From contig NZ_UEXK01000004.1 in assembly GCF_900491935.1 (NCBI RefSeq), positions 578,966 to 617,378 of the forward strand: a stretch of 38,413 bases of DNA. Reading direction: 5' to 3'. Positions 16,059 to 25,270 of the stretch are shown piece by piece (positions within the stretch are counted from its first letter, which is position 1; each line of letters opens with the position of its first letter). Position numbers and translations under genes: made by a program. The notes beneath the pieces were generated by a model. It did not search any database. It saw only the letters and a program-made list of their open reading frames with translations, and was not told the DNA's origin. This DNA comes from Klenkia terrae (GTDB taxonomy: Bacteria; Actinomycetota; Actinomycetes; Mycobacteriales; Geodermatophilaceae).

Positions 16059-17894
16059 GTGACCCTGGCACCGACCGACGAGCTGACCGACCCCGCGCTC
16101 GAGGTGCTCGGCCGGGTCTTCGGCTACGACGCCTTCCGCGGCCCGCAGAAGCAGGTGGTCGACCACGTCGTCGCCGGTGGCGACGCCCTGGTGCTCATGC
16201 CCACCGGCGGCGGCAAGTCGCTGTGCTACCAGGTGCCGGCTCTGCTGCGCGAAGGCGTGGGCGTCGTCGTCTCCCCGCTGATCGCGCTCCTGCAGGACCA
16301 GGTCGACGCGCTGACCGCCCTCGGCGTCCGGGCTGGCTTCCTGAACTCCAGCCAGGACCGCGACGAGCGCCGGCTGGTCGAGCAGGCCTACCTCGCCGGC
16401 GAGCTGGACCTGGTCTACGTCGCGCCGGAGTCCCTGGGCGGCGGCAACTCCCCCACCGCCCGGCTGCTGGAGCGCGGCACCATCGCGCTGTTCGCCATCG
16501 ACGAGGCGCACTGCGTCGCCCAGTGGGGCCACGACTTCCGGCCCGACTACCTCGCGCTGTCGATGCTGCACGAGAAGTGGCCCGACGTCCCCCGGATCGC
16601 GCTGACCGCGACTGCCACCCCGCGCACGCACGCCGAGATCAGCACCCGGCTGCAGCTGGACGACGCCCTGCACGTCGTCGCCGGCTTCGACCGGCCCAAC
16701 ATCCAGTACCGGATCGCGCCCAAGGACGAGCCGCGCAAGCAGCTGCTGGACCTGCTGCGCACCGAGCACCCCGGCGACGCCGGCATCGTCTACTGCCTGT
16801 CCCGCGCCTCGGTGGACACCACCGCGGCGTTCCTGGTGAAGAACGGCATCCCGGCGCTGCCGTACCACGCGGGGATGGACCAGCGGACCCGCGCAGCCAA
16901 CCAGTCCCGGTTCCTCCGCGAGGACGGCCTGGTGATGGTGGCGACGATCGCGTTCGGCATGGGCATCGACAAGCCCGACGTCCGGTTCGTCGCCCACCTC
17001 GACCTGCCCAAGTCCGTCGAGGGCTACTACCAGGAGACCGGCCGGGCCGGCCGCGACGGACTCCCCTCCACCGCCTGGCTGGCCTACGGCCTGGCTGACG
17101 TGGTGCAGCAGCGCAAGATGATCGACGGCTCCGACGGCGACGCCGCGCACCGCCGGGTGCTCACCGGCCAGCTCGACGCGATGCTCGCCCTCTGCGAGAC
17201 CGTCGACTGCCGGCGGGTGCGGCTGCTGGCGCACTTCGGCCAGGAGAGCGAGGCCTGCGGCAACTGCGACACCTGCCTGACCCCGCCGGAGACCTGGGAC
17301 GGCACCATCCCGGCGCAGATGCTGCTGTCCACCGTGCTCCGGCTGCAGCGCGAGCGCGGCCAGTCCTTCGGGGCCGGCCAGTCCATCGACATCCTGCTCG
17401 GCAAGCGCACCGAGAAGGTCACCCAGCACGGCCACGACCAGCTCAGCACCTTCGGCATCGGCACCGACCTCAGCGAGCAGCAGTGGCGCGGCGTCGTCCG
17501 GCAGCTGCTGGCGCAGGGCCTGCTGGCGGTGCAGGGCGAGTACGGGACGCTGGCGCTCAACGAGGCCAGCGGTCCGGTGCTGCGCCGCGAGCAGTCGGTG
17601 CCCATGCGCCGGGAGGCCGAGCGCTCGGCCCGGTCCCGGTCCAGCCGCAGCACCAAGGCCGCCGTCGACCTGGCGCCGGAGGCGGCACCGGCGTTCGAGC
17701 GGCTGCGGGCGTGGCGGGCGGCGACGGCCAAGGAGCAGGGCGTGCCGGCCTACGTGGTGTTCCACGACGCGACGCTGCGCCAGATCGCCACCGAGTCCCC
17801 GGCCGACGTCGCCGCGCTGGGCACGATCAGCGGCGTGGGCGCGGCCAAGCTGGAGCGCTACGGCGAGGGGATCCTCGAGGCCCTGCGCGGCTGA
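16059..17894 (+). CDS. recQ: ATP-dependent DNA helicase RecQ
   Basis: 611-residue 3'-5' DNA helicase of recombination and replication repair. Helicase core motifs: [74 protein letters not shown] and [10 protein letters not shown]. The zinc site reads CGNCDTC, with a further cysteine just upstream, and is followed by the winged-helix RQC domain. A C-terminal HRDC domain (about 535-610) begins [17 protein letters not shown] prefer the GTG at 16059; an ATG at 16029 with AGGAG ten bases upstream would add 10 residues. It ends in a palindromic element and converges on the DUF2236 gene. Confidence 0.95.
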   Translation: MTLAPTDELTDPALEVLGRVFGYDAFRGPQKQVVDHVVAGGDALVLMPTGGGKSLCYQVPALLREGVGVVVSPLIALLQDQVDALTALGVRAGFLNSSQDRDERRLVEQAYLAGELDLVYVAPESLGGGNSPTARLLERGTIALFAIDEAHCVAQWGHDFRPDYLALSMLHEKWPDVPRIALTATATPRTHAEISTRLQLDDALHVVAGFDRPNIQYRIAPKDEPRKQLLDLLRTEHPGDAGIVYCLSRASVDTTAAFLVKNGIPALPYHAGMDQRTRAANQSRFLREDGLVMVATIAFGMGIDKPDVRFVAHLDLPKSVEGYYQETGRAGRDGLPSTAWLAYGLADVVQQRKMIDGSDGDAAHRRVLTGQLDAMLALCETVDCRRVRLLAHFGQESEACGNCDTCLTPPETWDGTIPAQMLLSTVLRLQRERGQSFGAGQSIDILLGKRTEKVTQHGHDQLSTFGIGTDLSEQQWRGVVRQLLAQGLLAVQGEYGTLALNEASGPVLRREQSVPMRREAERSARSRSSRSTKAAVDLAPEAAPAFERLRAWRAATAKEQGVPAYVVFHDATLRQIATESPADVAALGTISGVGAAKLERYGEGILEALRG

Positions 17895-17902
17895 CCCGTC
17901 CC

Positions 17903-17972
17903 GCAGCGGGTCACCCCGCAGTCATCGGGTCGCGTCGTGCGGTAACCCGATGACTGTCCGGTGACCCCCTGC
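17903..17972. repeat. Nested palindromic intergenic element (different family)
   Basis: Outer arms GCAGCGGGTCACC (17903-17915) and GGTGACCCCCTGC (17960-17972) match at 12 of 13 positions. Inner arms CAGTCATCGGGT (17919-17930) and ACCCGATGACTG (17945-17956) are a perfect 12-bp inverted repeat around a 14-nt loop. It fills the gap between recQ and the convergent DUF2236 gene and can serve as a two-way terminator. The sequence is unrelated to the elements at 12496 and 28597, although the nested two-stem layout is similar. Confidence 0.75.
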
Positions 17973-17987
17973 GTGCGACGAGCCGCC

Positions 17988-18890
17988 TCAGCCGCCGGTC
18001 ACCCGCCCGGCGTGCGGCACCGGGCAGCCGGTCGGGAAGGTGCCCAGCGCGCCGAGGTCGTAGCCGTCGGGGTAGCTGCGGATGGTCGGCAGCTGGCGGG
18101 CGTGGAACGGGTCGCGGCGCGGGCGGGCGAACCGCAGCGCGATCCCCCGCGCCCGCAGGCCGGCCCGGGTGGCAGCGGCCAGCACCGGGTTCGGCTGTGG
18201 GTAGCGGAAGGCGGCCAGCAGGGCGTCGTCCATCAGGGCGAACGACGTCTGCCGGACGACCGGCGCCGGCAGCCGGTCGTGCGGCGGGAAGGTGCCCAGC
18301 AGCGCGAGGGTGGCGTCGGCGACGGCCCGGCCGCCCTCGCTGTGGGCGAAGTGCTCGGCCTCGTAGGCGTCGTGCACCCGGGCGAACTCCTGCCAGGTGT
18401 CCGGGATGTCGCGGATGCCCATCCGCCGGCCCAGCGCCTTGTAGTACTCGGCAGACGCGATCTGCTCGACCCCGCTCATCGGCCGCCAGGCGTAGGCGGC
18501 CATCCAGCGGATCGGGGTGACGACGAAGGTGCACAGCACGTACCGCATGTCGTCGTCGCTGATGTCGTAGGCGCGGTGCATGGCGTTCATCCGGCGGATG
18601 GCGGCCTTGCCCGGCGTCGAGTCCGGACCGTGCTCCAGGACGGCGTCCAGGATCAGCGCGGTGTCGTCGTAGCGCTTCTGCACCCGCTCGGTGAACTCCC
18701 CGGTCCGGGCCAGCAGCCCGCCGATGCTCGGGACGGCGTAGGTGCGGAACAGGGCGAAGCTCAGCGCCTGGTTCATGTCCCACGGGAACTCGACCGTCGC
18801 GGTCAGCCGGTGGATCTCCAGGTGGTCGCGGACCGGGTCCATGGCGGTGATCCGGGTGAGCACGTCGTAGCGGTGGCGCACGATGTGCAT
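17988..18890 (-). CDS. Oxygenase MpaB family / DUF2236 protein
   Basis: 300 residues. The central block RRMNAMHRAYDISDDDMRYVLCTFVVTPIRWM, with later EYYKALGRRMGI, matches my memory of DUF2236 proteins, a family that includes the heme enzymes MpaB and latex-clearing protein; the His of AMHR would be a heme-ligand candidate. Most actinobacterial members have no known substrate. The C-terminal ~60 residues are rich in Arg and Pro. The ATG at 18890 has GCAGGA 5 nt upstream. hemW lies 53 nt upstream in the same direction. No signal peptide is visible. Confidence 0.75.
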   Translation of the reverse strand: MHIVRHRYDVLTRITAMDPVRDHLEIHRLTATVEFPWDMNQALSFALFRTYAVPSIGGLLARTGEFTERVQKRYDDTALILDAVLEHGPDSTPGKAAIRRMNAMHRAYDISDDDMRYVLCTFVVTPIRWMAAYAWRPMSGVEQIASAEYYKALGRRMGIRDIPDTWQEFARVHDAYEAEHFAHSEGGRAVADATLALLGTFPPHDRLPAPVVRQTSFALMDDALLAAFRYPQPNPVLAAATRAGLRARGIALRFARPRRDPFHARQLPTIRSYPDGYDLGALGTFPTGCPVPHAGRVTGG

Positions 18891-18943
18891 CGTGGTCCTG
18901 CGGACCACACCGCGTCCAGGTGCCGTCCCCCTGGTGCGGCTCC

Positions 18944-20176
18944 TCAGTCGGTGAGCTCGCGGACCAGGCCGTCGGCGAGCAGGCGCCCGCGGTCGGCCAG
19001 GACCGCGCGTCCCTCGTCGTGCGGACCGGGCTCCAGCAGACCGCGGACGACGGCGCCGGCGGCACGGGCCCGGCCGGCGTCGGACAGCGCGGTCAGGGGC
19101 AGCCCGTCCCGCAGCCGCAGGCCGAGCATCACCGTCTCCAGCGCGACGTCGGCCGGGGTGAGCCGCTCGCTGTCGGCGGCCGGGTGCTCGCCGGCGGCCA
19201 GCCGGGTGGCGTAGGCGGCCGGGTGCTTGACGTTCCACCAGCGCAGCCCGCCGACGTGGCTGTGCGCGCCGGGGCCGATCCCCCACCAGTGCGCGTTGGC
19301 CCAGTACAGCTCGTTGTGCCGGCACCGGGCAGCCCGGTCGGCGGCCCAGTTGGACACCTCGTACCACTCCAGGCCGGCCCCGCGCAGCACCCGGTCGGCC
19401 TGCTCGTAGCGGTCAGCGAGGACGTCGTCGTCGGGCATCGGCAGCTCGCCGCGGGCCACCCGGCGGGCGAGCTTCGTGCCCTGCTCGACGATCAGCGCGT
19501 AGGCGCTGACGTGGTCGACGGGGGCGTCCAGCACGGCCTGCAGCGACAGGTCCCAGTCCGCGTCGGACTCCCCCGGCGCGCCGTAGATCAGGTCCAGGTT
19601 GACGTGGTCGAAGCCGGCCGCCCGCGCCTCCCGGGCGGCCTCGGCGGCCCGGCCAGGCGTGTGCCGGCGGTCCAGGACGGCGAGCACGTGCGGGGCGGCG
19701 GACTGCATGCCCAGGCTGATCCGGGTGAACCCGCCGGCGCGCAGCGTGGCCAGCGACGCCGGCGTCACCGACTCCGGGTTGGCCTCGGTGGTCACCTCGA
19801 CGTCGTCGGCGACCGGGAAGAGCTGCCGGGCCCGGTCGAGGACGGCGACCAGGTCGTCCGCCGGCAGCAGGGTCGGCGTCCCGCCGCCGACGAAGACCGT
19901 GCTGATGGTCGGCAGCTCCGGCCCCAGCACCCGGGCGGCCAGCTCCAGCTCGGCGATCGCGGTCCCGGCGTACTCGCTGCGGTTCGCCCCGGGGCCCAGC
20001 TCGTCGGAGGTGTAGGTGTTGAAGTCGCAGTAGCCGCAGCGGGTCGCGCAGAACGGCACGTGCACGTAGAGCCCGAACGGGGTGCCCGGCACCGTGGCCC
20101 GTGCTGCGTCGTCGAGCATCGACGGGTCGGCCGGGAGGGCGGGTGTCTGGCCGAGGATCGGCAGGGTGGTGGTCAT
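18944..20176 (-). CDS. hemW: Radical SAM heme chaperone HemW (coproporphyrinogen III oxidase-like)
   Basis: 410-residue radical SAM protein. The [4Fe-4S] motif C-x3-C-x2-C is in PFCATRCGYCDFNTY (about residues 43-57), followed by the SAM-binding GGGTP. The HemW/HemN C-terminal motif CRHNELYWANAHWWGIGPGAHS is present. Proteins of this type, long called oxygen-independent coproporphyrinogen oxidases, are mostly heme chaperones; HemN normally has an additional N-terminal extension that is absent here. The ATG at 20176 is 40 nt from the divergent crotonase gene. Position near lepA and hrcA is the usual actinobacterial one, here separated by the selenium island. Confidence 0.92.
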   Translation of the reverse strand: MTTTLPILGQTPALPADPSMLDDAARATVPGTPFGLYVHVPFCATRCGYCDFNTYTSDELGPGANRSEYAGTAIAELELAARVLGPELPTISTVFVGGGTPTLLPADDLVAVLDRARQLFPVADDVEVTTEANPESVTPASLATLRAGGFTRISLGMQSAAPHVLAVLDRRHTPGRAAEAAREARAAGFDHVNLDLIYGAPGESDADWDLSLQAVLDAPVDHVSAYALIVEQGTKLARRVARGELPMPDDDVLADRYEQADRVLRGAGLEWYEVSNWAADRAARCRHNELYWANAHWWGIGPGAHSHVGGLRWWNVKHPAAYATRLAAGEHPAADSERLTPADVALETVMLGLRLRDGLPLTALSDAGRARAAGAVVRGLLEPGPHDEGRAVLADRGRLLADGLVRELTD

Positions 20177-20203
20177 CGCTGCACCCAGTGTCCCCCGGCC
20201 CGG

Positions 20204-20209
20204 CAGGAT
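20204..20209 (+). promoter_or_regulatory. Possible -10 element, leaderless start
   Basis: CAGGAT, then 7 nt, then the GTG at 20217, with no Shine-Dalgarno. It lies in the 40-nt gap shared with divergent hemW. Confidence 0.35.
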
Positions 20210-20216
20210 GGGTCGC

Positions 20217-20990
20217 GTGACCGACACAGTGCTGCACGTCGAGGCGTCCCGCGGCGTCGCCACCCTGACCCTGGACTCCCCCGCCAACCGCAACGCGCTC
20301 TCCCGGGCGATGCGGTCCCAGCTGAAGCAGGCGCTGGCCGACGCGCTGGCCGACGACGCCGTCCGGGTGGTCGTGCTGGACCACACCGGCCGGGTGTTCT
20401 GCTCCGGCATGGATCTCTCCGAGGCCGCCGGGGGCGCCGCCGAGGACCAGGGCGTCAACGAGTTCCCCGAGCTGCTGGAGACGATCTGGCACTCCCCCAA
20501 GCCGGTGCTGGCCGCCGTCCGCGGACCTGCCCGGGCCGGCGGGGTCGGGCTGCTGGCGGCCTGCGACGTCGTGGTCGCGGGCGCCTCGGCCACCTTCGGC
20601 TTCGCCGAGGTCCGGATCGGGGTCGTGCCGGCGATCATCTCGGCGGTCTGCCGACCGCGGATGCTGCCGCACGCGGTGCACCGGCTGATGCTCACCGGCG
20701 AGGTCTTCGACGCGGCGACCGCCGCGCAGACCGGGCTGGTCGACCTCGCCGTGGCCGACGACGAGGTGGACGCCGCCGTGGCCGCCCAGGTGCGGGCGCT
20801 GGCCGCCGGTGCCCCGGCTGCGCTGGCCGAGACCAAGCGGCTGCTGCGCTCCACGCCGACCGGTTCGCTGGCCGACCAGTTCGGCGAGCTGCTCGGGCTG
20901 TCGGCCTGGTTCTTCGCCTCCGCGGAGGGCCAGGAGGGCATCGCCGCGTTCCGCGAGAAGCGCCCGGCCTCGTGGGTTCCGCAGGACTGA
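20217..20990 (+). CDS. Enoyl-CoA hydratase/isomerase (crotonase) family protein
   Basis: 257-residue crotonase. Clear family motifs: VATLTLDSPANRNALSRAM, first oxyanion hole GRVFCSGMDLSEA (about residues 58-70), second oxyanion hole GPARAGGVGLLAACDVVVAG, then ATFGFAEVRIGVVPAIIS and LTGEVFDAATAAQTGLVD. The FCSGMDL form and the VRIGVVPAIIS segment resemble methylglutaconyl-CoA and related short-chain enoyl-CoA hydratases, but the substrate is unproven. This is a different protein from the crotonase at 7823-8635. It is divergent from hemW, with a 50-residue ORF 21 nt downstream on the same strand. Confidence 0.9.
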   Translation: MTDTVLHVEASRGVATLTLDSPANRNALSRAMRSQLKQALADALADDAVRVVVLDHTGRVFCSGMDLSEAAGGAAEDQGVNEFPELLETIWHSPKPVLAAVRGPARAGGVGLLAACDVVVAGASATFGFAEVRIGVVPAIISAVCRPRMLPHAVHRLMLTGEVFDAATAAQTGLVDLAVADDEVDAAVAAQVRALAAGAPAALAETKRLLRSTPTGSLADQFGELLGLSAWFFASAEGQEGIAAFREKRPASWVPQD

Positions 20991-20999
20991 TCCCCGCGG

Positions 21000-21005
21000 G
21001 ACGAT
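21000..21005 (+). promoter_or_regulatory. Possible -10 element of the 50-residue ORF
   Basis: GACGAT, then 6 nt, then ATG: identical hexamer and spacing to the element at 3246-3251. Confidence 0.35.
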
Positions 21006-21011
21006 CGCGGC

Positions 21012-21164
21012 ATGACCGAGGACCCGCACGCCCGGTTCCGCGAGCTGCCCGACCCGGTGCGGCCGGAGGACGCGGTGGAGACCGCCGACGCCTCCGGCCC
21101 GCCCGCCCGCGAGGGCGAGGCGGCCGAGGCCTGGCGCACCACGGTCGTCGGCCCGGGCGGCTGA
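21012..21164 (+). CDS. Small hypothetical protein, 50 residues
   Basis: ATG to TGA gives 50 residues starting MTEDPHARFRELPDPVRPED and ending TTVVGPGG. Composition is acidic and rich in Pro/Ala with no hydrophobic core, so it is probably disordered. Support: an ATG with a GACGAT -10-like element six bases upstream, an exact fit between the crotonase stop and the convergent GNAT stop (1-nt gap), and the opening T-E-D-P-x-A-R-F-R-E-L-P-x-P-V-R-P-E-D, which looks like real protein rather than random GC-rich translation. I do not recognise a family. Confidence 0.55.
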   Translation: MTEDPHARFRELPDPVRPEDAVETADASGPPAREGEAAEAWRTTVVGPGG

Positions 21165-21165
21165 C

Positions 21166-21660
21166 TCAGCCCGGCGTGCGCACCAGGTACCGCACGGCCT
21201 CCTGCTCGTCGTGCTGGACGCCGTCGTGGTCCACCCAGGTGTAGGAGTCCACGTAGCGCAGCCCGGTGTCGGCGAACCCGAGCCGCAGGTACAGCCGGGC
21301 GGCGTCCGGGTTGTCCTCGTCCACGCCGATGCCGACGCTCGCCTGCCCGGCGGCCGCGGCCCGGGCGCAGGCGGCGGCCACCAGCGCGGTGCCGTGGCCC
21401 CGGCCCTGCTCGTCGGGGTGCACCTGCAGGTTGCTGATCTCGGGCAGCGCGCCGAACCGCTCCCGGACGGCCGCGTCCCGGGGTGCCCAGCGCAGCACCC
21501 CGGCGCCCACCGGCCGGCCACCGACCTCGGCGACCAGCAGCACGCACGCTCCCTCGGCCTGCATCCCCAGCAGCCCGGCGTAGACCCCGGGCGGTGCGCC
21601 GAGGGCGTCGTCCAGCGCGGCCGCCTCGCCGTCCACCGCCGTCCGGACGACGGCCCTCAC
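21166..21660 (-). CDS. GNAT-family N-acetyltransferase coupled to selB
   Basis: 164-residue acetyltransferase. The acetyl-CoA motif is ISNLQVHPDEQGRGHGTALV (Q-G-R-G-H-G), followed by GIGVDEDNPDAARLYLRLGFADTG. The N-terminus [21 protein letters not shown] is unlike the other GNAT in the window. Its GTG at 21660 overlaps the selB stop as GTGA, so it is the third cistron of selA-selB-GNAT. Whether it has a selenium-related role or is simply a passenger is unknown; I know of no established GNAT in bacterial selenocysteine synthesis. Confidence 0.88.
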   Translation of the reverse strand: MRAVVRTAVDGEAAALDDALGAPPGVYAGLLGMQAEGACVLLVAEVGGRPVGAGVLRWAPRDAAVRERFGALPEISNLQVHPDEQGRGHGTALVAAACARAAAAGQASVGIGVDEDNPDAARLYLRLGFADTGLRYVDSYTWVDHDGVQHDEQEAVRYLVRTPG

Positions 21661-23384
21661 CGCATCCGCCGGGTCCGGTCGGGCAGCGCGACGGTGACCC
21701 CGCGGGCGTCCAGCCACTCGGCCAGCGGGACGGCGACCCGCCGCGAGGTGCGCCAGGCCTGCCGCGCCTGGCTCAGCGTGAACGGCTGCGGCAGCCCGGC
21801 CAGCGCCCGCCGGGCCCGGTCCTCGACGCCGGGGGCCAGCACCACGCCCTCGGCGATCTTGACCAGCTGACCGTCCCGGACGGCGGCGGCGAGCTCGCGC
21901 GGACCCAGGCCGGCGGCGGCCAGCGCCTCGGTGTCCGGCGCGGCGAACGGGTCCGCGGCCAGCGCGGCCAGCACCCCGGTGACCGCCCGCTGCACCGGCT
22001 CGGGCAGACCGCTGTCGGCGGCCACCACCCGGCCGTCGCGCAGCGTCAGCGGGGCGCGCACCAGCCCGGCGACCAGCTCGGCGTCGGGCAGCTCCAGCGC
22101 GCTGCGCAGCACGGCGACCGGCGGGCCCGACTCCAGCGGCCGCAGCTGCCGGTACCGGGCGACGACGGCGGGCACGCGCGCCGACAGCTCGTCGGCGAGA
22201 CCCGGTGCCAGCAGCCAGCGGCCGACCGTCGTCGCGCCGGTCGGGACCGGCCACCCCATGGCCGCGAACTCCTCGAGCAGCACCAAGCGGCGCCGGGCGA
22301 GGTCGGCGGCGGCGTCCCACCCGGCGTCCAGGTCGGCGGCGCGCGCCCGGGCCGCACCCCGGCGACGCAGCTGCGGGGGATCGACGTCGCGGACGTCGGC
22401 GCCGTGCACCCGCCGGGCCCCCGGGTCGCGCAGGATGAGCCGGTCGCCGACCCGCACCGGCAACGGGTGCGCCAGCCGCAGGCGCAGCGCGGCGTCGTCC
22501 AACGGCCGGACCCGGGCGGCCACCGTGGCCGAGCCGACGTGCACGACCAGCTCGGCCGGCAGCCTGCCCTCGACCGGGTGCACCAGGACGACGTCGAGCT
22601 CGGCGGTGCTGCGGAAGGCGCCCGGGGTGAGCAGCGCGTCCCCCCGGGACAGGTCCTCCACCGCCGTGCCGCGCAGGTTGAGCGCCACCCGGGCCGTCGC
22701 GGCCGCCTGCTCCACCGGCTCGCCCAGGGAGTGCAGGCCGCGGACGACGACCTCCCGGCCGGCCAGGGTGAACCGGTCGCCGGTGCGCACGATGCCCGCG
22801 GCCAGCGTCCCGGTGACCACGGTGCCGGCACCGCGGATGGTGAAGGCCCGGTCCACCCACAGCCGGACCGGCGCCGCGGTGTCCGGGGCGGGCAGCCCGG
22901 CCAGCAGCTCCTCGAGCGCTGCGGCGACCGCGGGCACGCCGTCCCCGGTCCGGGAGCTGGCGGCCACGCCCGGGACGACGCCCATCGAGGTCTCGGCCAG
23001 CCGCTCGGTGACGTCGGCGAGCACCGGCCCGGGGTCGGCCAGGTCGGACTTGGTGACCACCAGCAGCGCGTCCCGGACGCCGAGGGCGTCCAGCACCGCG
23101 ACGTGCTCGGCGGTCTGCGCGGACCAGCCGTCGTCGGCTGCGACCACGACCAGCGCGGCGGGCACCGAGCCGACGCCGGCGAGCATGGTGCCGACGAACT
23201 TCTCGTGCCCGGGGACGTCGACCACGGCCACCACCCGGCCGCCGGGCAGCGTCGTCCAGGCGAACCCCAGGTCGATCGTGAGCCCGCGGCGGCGCTCCTC
23301 CTCCAGCCGGTCGGGCTGCATCCCGGTCAGGGCGGTCACCAGCGAGGACTTGCCGTGGTCGACGTGCCCCGCGGTGGCGATCAC
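21657..23384 (-). CDS. selB: Selenocysteine-specific translation elongation factor SelB
   Basis: 575-residue GTPase that carries Sec-tRNA to the ribosome and binds the SECIS hairpin in selenoprotein mRNA. G motifs: [12 protein letters not shown] at the N-terminus, [10 protein letters not shown] (switch I), DVPGHEKFV (G3) and TKSDL (G4). EF-Tu-like beta-barrels follow, then a ~240-residue C-terminal region consistent with the SECIS-binding winged helices (for example [38 protein letters not shown]). I use the GTG at 23384, which overlaps the selA stop as GTGA and gives the usual [11 protein letters not shown] start; a GTG at 23390 is possible. The partner tRNA here has a CUA anticodon, so this SelB should work at UAG. 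Confidence 0.95.
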   Translation of the reverse strand: MIATAGHVDHGKSSLVTALTGMQPDRLEEERRRGLTIDLGFAWTTLPGGRVVAVVDVPGHEKFVGTMLAGVGSVPAALVVVAADDGWSAQTAEHVAVLDALGVRDALLVVTKSDLADPGPVLADVTERLAETSMGVVPGVAASSRTGDGVPAVAAALEELLAGLPAPDTAAPVRLWVDRAFTIRGAGTVVTGTLAAGIVRTGDRFTLAGREVVVRGLHSLGEPVEQAAATARVALNLRGTAVEDLSRGDALLTPGAFRSTAELDVVLVHPVEGRLPAELVVHVGSATVAARVRPLDDAALRLRLAHPLPVRVGDRLILRDPGARRVHGADVRDVDPPQLRRRGAARARAADLDAGWDAAADLARRRLVLLEEFAAMGWPVPTGATTVGRWLLAPGLADELSARVPAVVARYRQLRPLESGPPVAVLRSALELPDAELVAGLVRAPLTLRDGRVVAADSGLPEPVQRAVTGVLAALAADPFAAPDTEALAAAGLGPRELAAAVRDGQLVKIAEGVVLAPGVEDRARRALAGLPQPFTLSQARQAWRTSRRVAVPLAEWLDARGVTVALPDRTRRMR

Positions 23385-24661
23385 CTGCACGCGCGGACCG
23401 CCTGGACCAGCGCGTCGTCGTCGGCCGGGTCCAGGCTGCGCAGGTCCAGCAGCGTGCGGCCGTCGGCGACGTACCCGACCACCGGGGGCGTGCCGTGCCG
23501 CAGCGGCTCGGCCAGCCGTGCCGGCAGGGACACCGCGGCGCTGGGCAGCTCGAACTCCGGCGCTCCCCCGCCGCCGACCCGGGCCCCGGAGTCCACCACG
23601 TGCGCATCGCCGCCGAGCGCGGCGACGACGGCGCCCGCGCGGGACCGCAGCTCCTCGACCGACGCGGCGAGCATGCGCTGCACCGGCGGCTGCGGACCCC
23701 GCAGGGTGGCCTCCAGCGCGGCCAGGGTCGTCTTGTCGACCCGGAGCGCGCGGTAGAGCGGGTGCCGGCGCAGCCGCTGGACGAGAGCGGCGGATCCCAG
23801 CACGAGGCCGGCCTGCGGGCCGCCGAGCAGCTTGTCCCCGCTGCACAGCACCAGGTCGGCCCCGGCGGCGAGGGTGGACTGCAGGTCGGGCTCGTCCGGC
23901 AGCGCAGGGTGCGGGGCGAGCAGGCCGGAGCCGATGTCGGCCACCACCGGGACGTCGACCGCGGCGGCCAGCTCGGCGACCTCGACGGACCGGGTGAACC
24001 CGCGCACCACGAAGTTCGACGGGTGGATCTTCAGCACGGCCCCGGTGTCCGGGCCGATCGCGTCGGTGTAGTCGGCCAGGGCGACCCGGTTCGTCGTCCC
24101 CACCTCGCGCAGGCGGGCGCCGGTGGACACCAGCAGGTCCGGGATCCGGAAGCCGTCCCCGATCTCGACGAGCTCACCGCGGGCGACCACCAGCTCGCCG
24201 CCCAGGCAGGTGGCGACCAGCGCGAGCGCCGCCGCGCAGTTGTTCACCACGATCGCCGCCTCGGCGGCCGGGACGGCGGCCAGCAGCGCCTCGATCGCGC
24301 CCTCCCCGCGGGGGCCGCGCCGACCGGTGGCCAGGTCCAGCTCGACGTCGGTGGTGCCGCTGGCCGCGACCACGGCGTCGACCGCGGCCGGCGACCAGGG
24401 CGCCCGGCCGAGGTTGGTGTGCACCAGCACCCCGGTCGCGTTCAGCACCCGGCGCAGCGAGGAGGCGCTCACCGGCAGCGCGGCCACCACGGCGTCGGCG
24501 GCGTCCTCGGGCGGCACGTCACCGGACCGCACCGACCGCTGGACGTCCTGCACCACGGTCTTCACCAGGTCGCGGCCCAGCCGCTGCGCGCCGGCGGCGA
24601 CCCGCGGGTCGGCCAGGAGGACGTCGGTGCGCGGCACGAGGCGTCGGGGGTCGGTCGTCAT
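23381..24661 (-). CDS. selA: L-seryl-tRNA(Sec) selenium transferase
   Basis: 426-residue pyridoxal-phosphate enzyme that converts seryl-tRNA(Sec) to selenocysteinyl-tRNA(Sec) using selenophosphate. The PLP lysine is near residue 276 in [16 protein letters not shown]. The N-terminal tRNA-binding region ends [20 protein letters not shown], another family hallmark, and [10 protein letters not shown] precedes the PLP site. The ATG at 24661 has a TACGCT hexamer 8 nt upstream, so the transcript may be nearly leaderless. selB is coupled by GTGA. Length and motifs are complete, so the gene looks functional. Confidence 0.96.
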   Translation of the reverse strand: MTTDPRRLVPRTDVLLADPRVAAGAQRLGRDLVKTVVQDVQRSVRSGDVPPEDAADAVVAALPVSASSLRRVLNATGVLVHTNLGRAPWSPAAVDAVVAASGTTDVELDLATGRRGPRGEGAIEALLAAVPAAEAAIVVNNCAAALALVATCLGGELVVARGELVEIGDGFRIPDLLVSTGARLREVGTTNRVALADYTDAIGPDTGAVLKIHPSNFVVRGFTRSVEVAELAAAVDVPVVADIGSGLLAPHPALPDEPDLQSTLAAGADLVLCSGDKLLGGPQAGLVLGSAALVQRLRRHPLYRALRVDKTTLAALEATLRGPQPPVQRMLAASVEELRSRAGAVVAALGGDAHVVDSGARVGGGGAPEFELPSAAVSLPARLAEPLRHGTPPVVGYVADGRTLLDLRSLDPADDDALVQAVRACR

Positions 24662-24692
24662 CGCCCCCGAGCGTAGGAGGGCCGGTGGCGAC

Positions 24693-25226
24693 CTACCTGC
24701 GCACGCGGAACCGGAGCAGGGTGACCGGGCCCTCCTGCGAGACGTGGAAGGGCTCCAGCTCGACGCGGGCGGCACCCGGGGGCGAGAAGCGCACGCCGTC
24801 CCCGAGCAGCACCGGGAGCAGGTAGACCAGCACCTCGTCGACCAGTCCCTGCCGCAGGCACTGGGCCGCGAGGTCGGCGCCGAGCACCTCGACGTCCTTC
24901 CCGCCGGCGGCGGCGCGCACGGTCTGCAGGGCGTCGGGCAGGTCGTCGGTGAGGTAGGTGACCCCGGCCTGCGGGTCGTCGGGCACGCGGTGGGTCAGCA
25001 CGAACACGGGCCCGCCGTCGTAGGCGGTGTCCTCGGGGGACATCGCGCGGGCGACGTCGTGCGTGCGCCGGCCGACCAGCATCGCCCCGGTCGCGGCGGC
25101 CACCTCGGGGAACGGGTCGTCGCGGAAGTACCCGTGGACCCAGCTCATGTCGTCGCCGGGTCCGGCGACGAAGCCGTCCAGCGACATCGACCTGTTGACC
25201 ACGACCTTGCCCCGGGGTTCGTCCAC
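24693..25226 (-). CDS. Dihydrofolate reductase / RibD C-terminal-like protein
   Basis: 177-residue protein of the RibD C-terminal/DHFR-like fold. The start VVVNRSMSLDGFVAGPGDDMSWV is the family signature, followed by AMLVGRRTHDVA (NADPH-binding region), VFVLTHRVP, VEVLGADLAAQCLRQGLVDEVLVYLLPVLLGDGVRF. Such proteins are NAD(P)H-dependent reductases of mostly unknown substrate, common as stand-alone genes in actinobacteria. It lies between selA and the tRNA-Sec gene in the same direction; a link to selenium is not established. The GTG at 25226 starts the gene and the stop is TAG. Confidence 0.88.
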   Translation of the reverse strand: MDEPRGKVVVNRSMSLDGFVAGPGDDMSWVHGYFRDDPFPEVAAATGAMLVGRRTHDVARAMSPEDTAYDGGPVFVLTHRVPDDPQAGVTYLTDDLPDALQTVRAAAGGKDVEVLGADLAAQCLRQGLVDEVLVYLLPVLLGDGVRFSPPGAARVELEPFHVSQEGPVTLLRFRVRR

Positions 25227-25270
25227 GCCCGGGGAGACCCGGCGCCGAGCAGGAACTCATCGGCGGGGGA

